From an uncultured Flavobacteriales bacterium (GTDB lineage Bacteria > Bacteroidota > Bacteroidia > Flavobacteriales_D > Sanyastnellaceae): DNA of 64,000 nucleotides. The stretch lies in contig CALLLH010000005.1 of NCBI GenBank assembly GCA_938082505.1, positions 1-64,000 on the forward strand. Reading direction: 5' to 3'. How positions within the stretch are numbered: position 1 is the stretch's first letter; each line of letters starts with the position of its first letter. Positions 48,549 to 57,600 of the stretch are shown piece after piece. Under the pieces are notes generated by a model, which had not been told where the DNA came from, made no database searches, and saw nothing but the letters and a program-made list of their open reading frames with translations. A program made the translations under genes and the position numbers.

Positions 48549-49291
48549 TGGACCTCGTCAGACTCGACCGTCTCCTCATTGACCGTGGCATTGTTGCCAG
48601 TCGGCCCCGGGCCGAACGGCTCATTGCCGAGCATGGCGTCCTGGTCAATGGGGCCCTGGTCCACAAACCCGGAAAGAAAGTGCCCGCAGATGCACAGCTT
48701 GAGCCTCAGGGAGAGGACCTGCCGTGGGTGTCCAGGGGGGCGCTGAAACTCATTGCGGCGCTCGATGCCTTCAGTCTGGATCTCCACGACAGGGTCGTGC
48801 TCGACCTGGGAGCTTCGACAGGGGGGTTTACCGAAGTTTGCCTGCACGGGGGCGCCCGGCAGATCCATGCCGTCGATGTGGGCAGCGATCAACTGGCACC
48901 GCACTTGAAGGAGGACCCGCGCGTCCGGAACATCCAGCAGATGCACGTGAAGCACCTCACTTCAGAACACCTTCAACCCCCGCCCGACACCATCGTCATC
49001 GACCTGTCCTTCATCTCGCTGGAGCATGTCTGGCCGAGAATGTCCGGCTGGCTGGGCCCCGAGGGCTTTGGCGTCGCCCTGATCAAACCGCAATTCGAAG
49101 TCGGTCCTGAGCACCTTGGAAGAAGTGGCGTCGTGCGGGATGATAGAATCCGCGCCAAAGCGGTCGCGCGATGCTGCTCATCGGCGGCAAACCACGGCTT
49201 TTCCTGTTCGACCCCCATGGATTCTCCCATTGAGGGCGGAAGCGGCAACCGTGAATTCCTCCTTCATTTCACATGGGGCCATTCGGCCTGA
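48548..49291 (+). CDS. TlyA family S4-domain RNA methyltransferase
   Basis: S4 domain RLDRLLIDRGIVASRPRAERLIAEHGVLVNG; SAM motif VVLDLGASTGGFTEVCLHGGARQIHAVDVGSDQL; LIKPQFEVGPEHLGRSGVV. Confidence 0.9.
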   Translation: MDLVRLDRLLIDRGIVASRPRAERLIAEHGVLVNGALVHKPGKKVPADAQLEPQGEDLPWVSRGALKLIAALDAFSLDLHDRVVLDLGASTGGFTEVCLHGGARQIHAVDVGSDQLAPHLKEDPRVRNIQQMHVKHLTSEHLQPPPDTIVIDLSFISLEHVWPRMSGWLGPEGFGVALIKPQFEVGPEHLGRSGVVRDDRIRAKAVARCCSSAANHGFSCSTPMDSPIEGGSGNREFLLHFTWGHSA

Positions 49292-49325
49292 ACCTTTACT
49301 TCGCAGGGCGGTTCCCCCAATAGAC

Positions 49326-50558
<1,233 letters not shown>

Positions 50559-50561
50559 ACG

Positions 50562-50996
50562 ATGTCAGCCGCACTGATCCAGTCCCGCCAAGCCGAAATC
50601 ATAGAGGAGTTTGCCCTCTTTGACGATTGGATGGACAAATACGAGCACCTCATCGAACTGGGCAAGGACATCCCCGCCATCAACGTGGCCAGAAAAACGG
50701 AAGAGCACCTCATCAAGGGCTGCCAATCCAAAGTGTGGCTCGCAGCCGACGAAGCTGACGACGGCACCGTCCTTTTCACGGCAGACAGCGATGCCATCAT
50801 CACCAAAGGCCTTGTCGGTCTGATGGTGCGTGTCCTTTCGGGCGCACAGGCAAGGGCCATCGCCGAAGCAGACCTCCATTTCCTCGACACCATCGGTCTG
50901 CATCAGCACCTGTCCCCGACCCGTTCCAACGGGCTGGCCAGCATGGTCCAACAGATGCGCCTTTATGCCGCCGCGCTCGCAGCACGACGGGCTTAA
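50562..50996 (+). CDS. sufE: SufE family protein
   Basis: FALFDDWMDKYEHLIELGKDIP, IKGCQSKVWL. Confidence 0.93.
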   Translation: MSAALIQSRQAEIIEEFALFDDWMDKYEHLIELGKDIPAINVARKTEEHLIKGCQSKVWLAADEADDGTVLFTADSDAIITKGLVGLMVRVLSGAQARAIAEADLHFLDTIGLHQHLSPTRSNGLASMVQQMRLYAAALAARRA

Positions 50997-51005
50997 CTTC
51001 ACCCC

Positions 51006-51317
51006 ATGCCTTCGCAGCAAGACGTCATCACTGTTCTCAAGACGATTTTCGACCCGGAAATCCCCGTGGACATCTACGAACTCGGCCTCATTTACGAGGT
51101 AAAGTTCTCGGATGTCGAAGGCGGCCAGAAAGTGGACATCCAGATGACCTTGACATCGCCCAACTGTCCAGTGGCCGAGTCTCTTCCCGCCGACGTCAAA
51201 CAGCGGGTTGCCGCCATGGAGGGCGTCGCTGACGCCGATGTGGAAGTGGTCTTCGAACCGTCATGGACCCAGGACATGATGAGTGAGGAGGCCAAACTCG
51301 AACTCGGTTTTCTGTGA
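51006..51317 (+). CDS. DUF59/MIP18-type (SufT-like) Fe-S assembly protein
   Basis: KTIFDPEIPVDIYELGLIYEV, MTLTSPNCPVAESLP. Confidence 0.9.
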   Translation: MPSQQDVITVLKTIFDPEIPVDIYELGLIYEVKFSDVEGGQKVDIQMTLTSPNCPVAESLPADVKQRVAAMEGVADADVEVVFEPSWTQDMMSEEAKLELGFL

Positions 51318-52513
51318 TCGACGCCGTACCCCATAGCGACACATTCGATCCGGGCGAAGGCCGCGGACTGGCCATTCTGGGCTCGACAGGCTCCATCGGG
51401 ACACAAGCACTGGACGTCGTTCGGGCCCAACCGGGCAAGTTCAGGGTGGAAGTCCTGACGGCCGGGCGCAATGCCGACCTGCTCATTGCCCAAGCGCTTG
51501 AGTTCAAACCGAACGCCGTCGCCATAGCGGACGAGGCCCAGGGACAGAAAGTGCGTGACGCCCTGTGGGATCACGACATCAAGGCGTATTCAGGCGCGGA
51601 GGCCATTGCACAACTCGTGGAGATGGACACCATCGACATCGTCCTGACCGCACTGGTCGGCTTTGCAGGACTGCGCCCCACGATGAACGCCATCGCTGCA
51701 GGAAAGCACATCGCGCTGGCCAACAAGGAGACCCTGGTCGTTGCCGGGGAGATCGTGATGCGGGCAGCGCGTGACCAAGGCGTGGACATCCTTCCCGTCG
51801 ACAGCGAGCACAGCGCCATCTTCCAGTGCCTCGCCGGCGAGTTTCACAACCCGGTAGAGAAGCTCATTCTCACGGCTTCTGGGGGCCCATTCCGGGGCCG
51901 TCAGCGAGCCGATCTCTCCCACGTAACAAGGGAACAGGCACTTGACCATCCCAATTGGGACATGGGGGCCAAAATCACCATTGACTCCGCCTCCTTGATG
52001 AACAAGGGGCTCGAAGTCATCGAAGCACGCTGGCTCTTTGACGTGCCCGCAGCGCACATCGAAGTCGTGGTCCACCCCCAAAGCATCATCCACAGCGGTG
52101 TCCAATTCAAGGATGGCAGCATCAAGGTGCAAATGGGCCTGCCCGACATGAAGCTGCCGATCCAATACGCCCTCGGCTATCCCCAACGCCTCAGCAATGA
52201 TTTCCCCCGGTTCAGCTTTGCCGACTTCGCAAGCCTGACCTTCGAACAGCCCGACCTGACGACCTTCCGCAACCTGCAACTCGCTTATGACGCCCTCGCC
52301 GCCGGCGGCAGCGCACCATGCGTCCTCAACGCAGCCAATGAGGTCGCCGTCGCCGCTTTCCTCAAGGGTGAAGTCGGTTTCTTGGAAATGAGTAGCCTTG
52401 TGGAGCACGCCCTGGAAACGGTGGAACACGTTTCCAAACCGGACCTCGAGACCCTCTTCGCGCTGGACACGGCCGCCCGGGAGGCCGCCGGCGCCCGCGT
52501 CACACCGTCATGA
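51314..52513 (+). CDS. dxr: 1-deoxy-D-xylulose 5-phosphate reductoisomerase
   Basis: LAILGSTGSIGTQALDVVRAQPGKFRVEVLTAG, LANKETLVVAGE, LPVDSEHSAIFQCL; GTG start overlapping upstream stop. Confidence 0.96.
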   Translation: MIDAVPHSDTFDPGEGRGLAILGSTGSIGTQALDVVRAQPGKFRVEVLTAGRNADLLIAQALEFKPNAVAIADEAQGQKVRDALWDHDIKAYSGAEAIAQLVEMDTIDIVLTALVGFAGLRPTMNAIAAGKHIALANKETLVVAGEIVMRAARDQGVDILPVDSEHSAIFQCLAGEFHNPVEKLILTASGGPFRGRQRADLSHVTREQALDHPNWDMGAKITIDSASLMNKGLEVIEARWLFDVPAAHIEVVVHPQSIIHSGVQFKDGSIKVQMGLPDMKLPIQYALGYPQRLSNDFPRFSFADFASLTFEQPDLTTFRNLQLAYDALAAGGSAPCVLNAANEVAVAAFLKGEVGFLEMSSLVEHALETVEHVSKPDLETLFALDTAAREAAGARVTPS

Positions 52514-53063
52514 TGTCCGCCTCCTTGGAGGCGATGCGGTCATCCACCTGCTTGGTGTAGTCGTTGGTCAGCGTCTGGATGTTGGCCTCTCCGGCCTTGA
52601 TCGCATCCTCACTGGCGCCGTCATCCTTGGATGCCTTCACCGCGTCGTTGGCATCCTTGCGCGCATTGCGGATGGACACCTTGGCATTCTCGCCCACCGC
52701 CTTGGCCTGCTTCGCAAGGTCGCGGCGACGCTCCTCCGTCAGTGCCGGCACGGAGATGATCAACACCTCGCCATTGTTCATGGGGTTGAGGCCCAGGTTC
52801 GCGTTGGTGATCGCCATCGCAATGGGCTCGAGCATCGATTTCTCATAGGCCTGCACCGTCAACGTGCGCGGGTCCGTCGTAGAGACATTGCCGACCTGAT
52901 TCAACGGCGTCAGCGCGCCATAATAGTCCACCTTGACGCTCTCCAACATGGAGGGGTGTGCCTTTCCAGCTCTGATCTTGCGCAACTCCAGATCAAGGCG
53001 GTCCATCGCCTTCTGCATGTCCTCTTTCGCCGAATCGAAGGCGAGGTCAATCATTTCGCTCAT
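52500..53063 (-). CDS. frr: ribosome recycling factor
   Basis: LRKIRAGKAHPSMLESVKVDYYGALTPLNQVGNVSTTDPRTLTVQ, LTEERRRDLAKQAK. Confidence 0.96.
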   Translation of the reverse strand: MSEMIDLAFDSAKEDMQKAMDRLDLELRKIRAGKAHPSMLESVKVDYYGALTPLNQVGNVSTTDPRTLTVQAYEKSMLEPIAMAITNANLGLNPMNNGEVLIISVPALTEERRRDLAKQAKAVGENAKVSIRNARKDANDAVKASKDDGASEDAIKAGEANIQTLTNDYTKQVDDRIASKEADIMTV

Positions 53064-53072
53064 GTCCTGTGT

Positions 53073-53780
53073 TCAGACGGTTACTATGGTGCCGACCTCC
53101 TCGCCCTGCACGATGCGGGACAGATTGCCGGGTTGGTTGATATCGAATACGATAATCGGAAGTTTGTTCTCATTGCACAACGTGAACGCCGTCATGTCCA
53201 TGACCTGCAGGCCCCGCTTGAATACCTCGTCAAATGTGAGCGTACTGAAACGCTCGGCATTGGGGTCCTTCTCGGGATCGGCGGTATAGATCCCATCCAC
53301 CCGGGTGCCCTTGAGGATGACGTCCGCTTCGATTTCTATGGCCCTCAATGAAGCCGCACTGTCCGTGGTGAAGAACGGGTTGCCCGTGCCCGCACCGAAA
53401 ATCACGACCCGGCCCTTCTCAAGGTGACGCATGGCCCTGCGGCGAATCACCGGCTCTGCAATCGCCTTCATTTCAATCGCGCTCTGCAGGCGGGTGTCCA
53501 CCCCAATGTGCTCCAAGGCGCTCTGCAGTGCCATCGCGTTGATCAGGGTCGCCAACATGCCCATGTAGTCGCCCTGCGTGCGCTCCATGCCGCCTTCAGC
53601 AGCCTGCACACCGCGAAAAATGTTGCCTCCACCGATCACCACGGCGCATTCGACACCTTGTTTCACCAAGGCCTGCACTTCACGCGCATAAAGGGCAAGT
53701 TGTTGATTGTCAATGCCAAATTGCTTCGCGCCCATCAGGGCTTCACCACTCAGCTTCAGGAGGACACGGCGGTACTTCAT
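53073..53780 (-). CDS. pyrH: uridylate kinase
   Basis: [72 protein letters not shown]. Confidence 0.96.
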   Translation of the reverse strand: MKYRRVLLKLSGEALMGAKQFGIDNQQLALYAREVQALVKQGVECAVVIGGGNIFRGVQAAEGGMERTQGDYMGMLATLINAMALQSALEHIGVDTRLQSAIEMKAIAEPVIRRRAMRHLEKGRVVIFGAGTGNPFFTTDSAASLRAIEIEADVILKGTRVDGIYTADPEKDPNAERFSTLTFDEVFKRGLQVMDMTAFTLCNENKLPIIVFDINQPGNLSRIVQGEEVGTIVTV

Positions 53781-53822
53781 CGAACGTGAATATCCGACGA
53801 ATACATGGCCTCCCGCAAATGA

Positions 53823-53852
53823 AAACGGGCCACCTCGAAAGGCGGCCCGTTT
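53823..53852 (-). terminator. terminator-like hairpin downstream of tsf
   Basis: AAACGGGCC / GGCCCGTTT 9-bp stem, 12-nt loop, short T run, 24 nt after the tsf stop. Confidence 0.65.
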
Positions 53853-53875
53853 GGTCTTTTCATTGCGACTGAAAA

Positions 53876-54703
53876 TCAGTCGAGGCTCACGCGGCTGAAC
53901 CCCGTGATGGCGCGGTCGTCTCCGACGGCCTCCTTCACGTAATCCGCTACACTCTGCTTGTTGTTCTTGATGAACGCCTGGTGCACCAGCGTCACCTCCT
54001 TGAACCACTTCTTCAAGCGGCCCTTGGCGATGTTCTCCGCCATCTCGGCTGGCTTGCCCTCCTTGATGGCGAGCTCCTTTCCAATCTCCAATTCCTTGTC
54101 AATGGTCTCCTGATCGATGCTGCTCTCATCGAGCGCGATGGGGGACATGGCTGCTGCCTGCATGGCCACATCCTTTCCGACCTGCGCATCAACCTCTCCA
54201 TTGAAGGCCACCAATGTGGACAAACGGTTTCCTGGGTGGATGTAGGACACCACTGCAGCACCAGTGACCTGCTCATAGCGGCTGACCTCGATGCGCTCAC
54301 CAAGGCGACCCATCTGGTTCGTGATTTCCTCTCCGACGGACACGCCAGTGGGGTGGGCACAGGCCAGGAGCGCATCCTTGTCAGCAGGAGCCTCAGCCAA
54401 GGCAATGTCGAGGATGCTCTGGGCAAACGCAACGTAATCGGCGTTCTTCGCCACGAAGTCGGTCTCACAGTTCAGCGAGATGATACATCCGCGATCGCCG
54501 GAATCGTTGATTGAAGCGAGAACCGCGCCTTCTCCAATCTCGTTGTCACCGCGCTTTGCGGCAATCTTCTGTCCCTTCTTGCGAAGGATTTCAATGGCCT
54601 TGTCAAAGTCGCCCTCGGCTTCCGTCAAGGCTTTCTTGCAATCCATCATACCTGCTCCTGTTTGCTTGCGGAGCTTGTTGACTTCAGCTGCGGTAATACT
54701 CAT
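53876..54703 (-). CDS. tsf: elongation factor Ts
   Basis: [44 protein letters not shown]. Confidence 0.97.
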   Translation of the reverse strand: MSITAAEVNKLRKQTGAGMMDCKKALTEAEGDFDKAIEILRKKGQKIAAKRGDNEIGEGAVLASINDSGDRGCIISLNCETDFVAKNADYVAFAQSILDIALAEAPADKDALLACAHPTGVSVGEEITNQMGRLGERIEVSRYEQVTGAAVVSYIHPGNRLSTLVAFNGEVDAQVGKDVAMQAAAMSPIALDESSIDQETIDKELEIGKELAIKEGKPAEMAENIAKGRLKKWFKEVTLVHQAFIKNNKQSVADYVKEAVGDDRAITGFSRVSLD

Positions 54704-54784
54704 GGTATTGGTTTTTATGCGGGTTGGTGCGAATCCAATCGCACCGTTTTCAAACAGGTTCGTAGGTCGATCAACAGGGTGACC

Positions 54785-55831
54785 TCAAGCCTCCTTTTCT
54801 TCTTGACCGTCCTCGGCGGCAGGCGCTTCCTCGGCGGCAGGCGCTTCCTCGGCGGCAGGCGCTTCCTCAGCGGCAGGCGCTTCCTCAGCGGCAGGCGCTT
54901 CCTCAGCGGCAGGCGCTTCCTCGGCGGCAGGCGCTTCCTCGGCGGCAGGCGCTTCCTCAGCGGCAGGCGCTTCTTCAGCGGCAGGCGCTTCCTCGGCGGC
55001 AGGCGCTTCTTCAGCAGCAGGCGCTTCCTCGGCAGCAGGCGCTTCTTCAGCAGCAGGCGCTTCCTCAGCGGCCGGCGCTTCCTCGGCGGCAGGCGCTTCC
55101 TCGGCGGCAGGTGCTTCTTCCGCAGCAGGCACTTCCTTATCCGCTCCGCGTTCCGCCATGCCTTCCTTCATGGCTTCAACAATGGCATCCACTACCGCCT
55201 TGATGGACTTGCTCGCATCATCATTGGCCGGGATCGGGAAATCCACAGGACGGGGGTCACTGTTGGTATCCACCATGGCAATGACCGGAATACCCAACTT
55301 CTTGGCTTCAGCCAAGGCAATGTGCTCCTTCATCACATCCACGATGAAGACCGCTGCCGGAATGCGGTTCATATCGGAAATCGAGCCGAGGTTCTTTTCC
55401 AGTTTTGCACGCTGGCGGCTGATCTGCAAACGCTCCCGCTTGGACATCGTGTTCAGCGTGCCGTCCCCTTCCATCTTGTCGATCTGCGTCATTTTGCGGA
55501 TCGCCTTGCGAATGGTGGCGAAGTTGGTCAACATGCCACCAGACCAACGCTCGGTTACGTAAGGCATGTTCACCGACTCGGCGGCCTCCTGCACAATGTC
55601 CTTGGCCTGCTTCTTCGTCGCTACGAACAAAATGCGCTTGCCACTCTTGGCCATTTGCTTGGCGGCAGCGGCAGCCTCATCAACGAGGACGACCGTCTTG
55701 TGCAGGTCAATGATGTGAATGCCCTTCTTCTCCGTGAAGATGTAGGGCGCCATGTGGGGGTTCCACTTGCGCTTGAGGTGGCCGAAGTGGGATCCTGCCT
55801 GAAGCAGTTGGTCGAAATTGGTGCGTGCCAT
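54785..55831 (-). CDS. rpsB: 30S ribosomal protein S2 with long C-terminal PAAEEA repeat tail
   Basis: [72 protein letters not shown]; repetitive tail at C-terminus. Confidence 0.97.
   Translation of the reverse strand: MARTNFDQLLQAGSHFGHLKRKWNPHMAPYIFTEKKGIHIIDLHKTVVLVDEAAAAAKQMAKSGKRILFVATKKQAKDIVQEAAESVNMPYVTERWSGGMLTNFATIRKAIRKMTQIDKMEGDGTLNTMSKRERLQISRQRAKLEKNLGSISDMNRIPAAVFIVDVMKEHIALAEAKKLGIPVIAMVDTNSDPRPVDFPIPANDDASKSIKAVVDAIVEAMKEGMAERGADKEVPAAEEAPAAEEAPAAEEAPAAEEAPAAEEAPAAEEAPAAEEAPAAEEAPAAEEAPAAEEAPAAEEAPAAEEAPAAEEAPAAEEAPAAEEAPAAEEAPAAEEAPAAEDGQEEKEA
54809..55129 (-). repeat. 18-bp in-frame tandem repeat (18 units) encoding (PAAEEA)n in rpsB
   Basis: First PAAEEA unit begins at 55129 and last PAAED unit at 54823; 306 nt = 17 x 18 between them; synonymous variants (tcggcggca / tcagcggca / tcagcagca). 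Confidence 0.97.
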
Positions 55832-55933
55832 GTTGCTACGTTCCTGGGGTTTGGCAACGAAGGGGTAGCTTCTGATGAAGGTCCCCCCCGTTTGGATGCT
55901 AGCTGAAAATGCTGAAATAAAAGGTGCTGTGGA

Positions 55934-56320
55934 TCAGCGCTTGGAGAACTGGAACTTCTTCCGCGCCTTCTTCTGACCAAACTTCTTGCGCTCGACCATC
56001 CGTGGATCACGGGTGGTGAGGCCCTCGGCCTTCAAGGTGGGCTTCAATTCGTCGTTCAATTCTATGAGCGCCTTCGAGATCGCGAGGCGCAAAGCCTCTG
56101 CCTGACCGGTGATCCCACCTCCATCGAGGTTGGCCTTCACATCGAACTGGTCGAGTGTCTCGGTCAGCAGGAAAGGCTGCTTGACTTTGTATTGAAGGGT
56201 CGGCAGCGGGAAGTACTCGGTGATGTCCCGCTTGTTGATGGTCACCTTGCCCGTGCCTTGCGTCATGTAGACGCGGGCAATGGCATTCTTACGGCGACCG
56301 GAGGTGTTGATCGTCTGCAT
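55934..56320 (-). CDS. rpsI: 30S ribosomal protein S9
   Basis: TSGRRKNAIARVYMTQGTGKVTINKRDITEYF...RDPRMVERKKFGQKKARKKFQFSKR. Confidence 0.97.
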   Translation of the reverse strand: MQTINTSGRRKNAIARVYMTQGTGKVTINKRDITEYFPLPTLQYKVKQPFLLTETLDQFDVKANLDGGGITGQAEALRLAISKALIELNDELKPTLKAEGLTTRDPRMVERKKFGQKKARKKFQFSKR

Positions 56321-56325
56321 GCGAA

Positions 56326-56775
56326 TCAGGAGGGAATGGCGTGAGCAGTGGGCTGTTGTGCCTCGTGCTTGTGTTCAGCGCCTACGTGTACGTGAAGGTT
56401 CTTGTAGATGGCGCGGCCCAGGCGATTCTTGGGCAGCATGCCGCGAACGGCGTTCTCGACCAGGCGCTCAGGCGTGCGCTCGAGCACTTCCTTGGCCGTG
56501 CGGCGGTACTGACCACCGGGGTATCCCGAGAAGCGGATGTACTCCTTGTCCTCCCATTTGTTGCCCGTCAACTCCACCTTTTCGGCGTTGATGACGATTA
56601 CAAAGTCGCCACAATCCGCATGTGGCGTGAAGTTCACTTTATGCTTGCCGCGGAGCAGGCGAGCAATTTCAGAACAAAGGCGTCCGAGTCGCTGCCCTTC
56701 GGCATCGACCAGCAACCATTTCTTGTCGGCGTTCTCCTTATTGACGGAGACTGTCTTGTAGCTCAACGTGTCCAC
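56326..56775 (-). CDS. rplM: 50S ribosomal protein L13
   Basis: VDTLSYKTVSVNKENADKKWLLVDAEGQRLGRLCSEIARLLRGKHKVNFTPHADCGDFV; GTG start at 56775 (ORF track start at 57579 overlaps tdk). Confidence 0.95.
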   Translation of the reverse strand: MDTLSYKTVSVNKENADKKWLLVDAEGQRLGRLCSEIARLLRGKHKVNFTPHADCGDFVIVINAEKVELTGNKWEDKEYIRFSGYPGGQYRRTAKEVLERTPERLVENAVRGMLPKNRLGRAIYKNLHVHVGAEHKHEAQQPTAHAIPS

Positions 56776-56789
56776 GGTGGTTCGAGTTG

Positions 56790-56846
56790 AAAAAACCCCG
56801 AAAAATTCGGGGTGCGAATATAGTGGCAATTCCGATGGGTCACAAA
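56790..56846 (-). promoter_or_regulatory. candidate promoter plus 5' leader hairpin of rplM-rpsI operon
   Basis: Minus strand: TTTG-N20-TATATTCG (-7 box at 56815-56822), then ACCCCGAA-TTT-TTCGGGGT hairpin (56795-56813) and T6 tract, 15 nt before the GTG start. Confidence 0.55.
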
Positions 56847-56973
56847 CCCTTGAGGAAGAGTGTTTCCCACGGCCTTGAGTGGACTGTGGCTGGCCCTCCA
56901 AACCGAGGCGTTCACACCCCTTTGAAAACCTGCCGCGCAACTTGGTCCAACTGCATCGTAAAATTGAGGCACC

Positions 56974-57600
56974 ATGACCGCATACGAAAGGCATCCACCA
57001 CATCCGGTGGGCGGAACGATAGAAGTCATCGCCGGCCCCATGTTCTCCGGCAAGACGGAGGAGTTGCTGCGCAGGCTGAGGCGCGCAAGCTTGGCCAAAC
57101 AGGCCGTAACGCTCTTCAAGCCGGAACGCGACAACCGCCACGACACCACCGATGTCGTCAGCCATGACGCCCGCAGGCAGTCGGCCCATGCGGTCCTGAA
57201 TGCCGTGGCGCTCGAAACCATGCTCGAGCAGATGGTCGATGCAGATGAGATGCCCGACGTCGTCGGCATCGATGAAGTACAATTCTTCGATGAGGAAATC
57301 GTAGCGGTGTGCAACCGGATGGCCGACCGCGGCATCCGGGTCATCGCTGCCGGGCTGGACCTCGATTACCTCGGCCGTCCTTTCGGCTGCATGCCCCTGC
57401 TTCTGACCCATGCCGAATACGTCACGAAGCTTCACGCCATCTGCACCATCACAGGACGTCCTGCGCATTTCTCCCACCGGGTGGAAGGTGGAGATGAAGA
57501 CGTCCAGATCGGGGGCGCCGAGTCCTACCAGGCCCTTTCCCGCGAACCCTACAACGAGGTTGTCGTGCGGTCGCACCACAGGGTGACCTCCTCCGAATGA
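56974..57600 (+). CDS. tdk: thymidine kinase
   Basis: GTIEVIAGPMFSGKTEELLRRLRRA, VVGIDEVQFFDEEIV, AGLDLDYLGRPFG. Confidence 0.95.
   Translation: MTAYERHPPHPVGGTIEVIAGPMFSGKTEELLRRLRRASLAKQAVTLFKPERDNRHDTTDVVSHDARRQSAHAVLNAVALETMLEQMVDADEMPDVVGIDEVQFFDEEIVAVCNRMADRGIRVIAAGLDLDYLGRPFGCMPLLLTHAEYVTKLHAICTITGRPAHFSHRVEGGDEDVQIGGAESYQALSREPYNEVVVRSHHRVTSSE

Noticed and set aside
55832-55858. GTTGC/GCAAC pairing just before the rpsB ATG as an S2 leader
   Set aside because: Only about 5 solid base pairs; too weak without comparative data.
54662-55906. Plus-strand 414-aa ORF with [12 protein letters not shown] repeats
   Set aside because: Antisense of the rpsB PAAEEA repeat; an artefact of the 18-bp repeat lacking stops on the other strand.
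56776-57579. N-terminal part of the 417-aa ORF in the rplM frame
   Set aside because: Antisense to tdk; L13 homology begins at the GTG at 56775.
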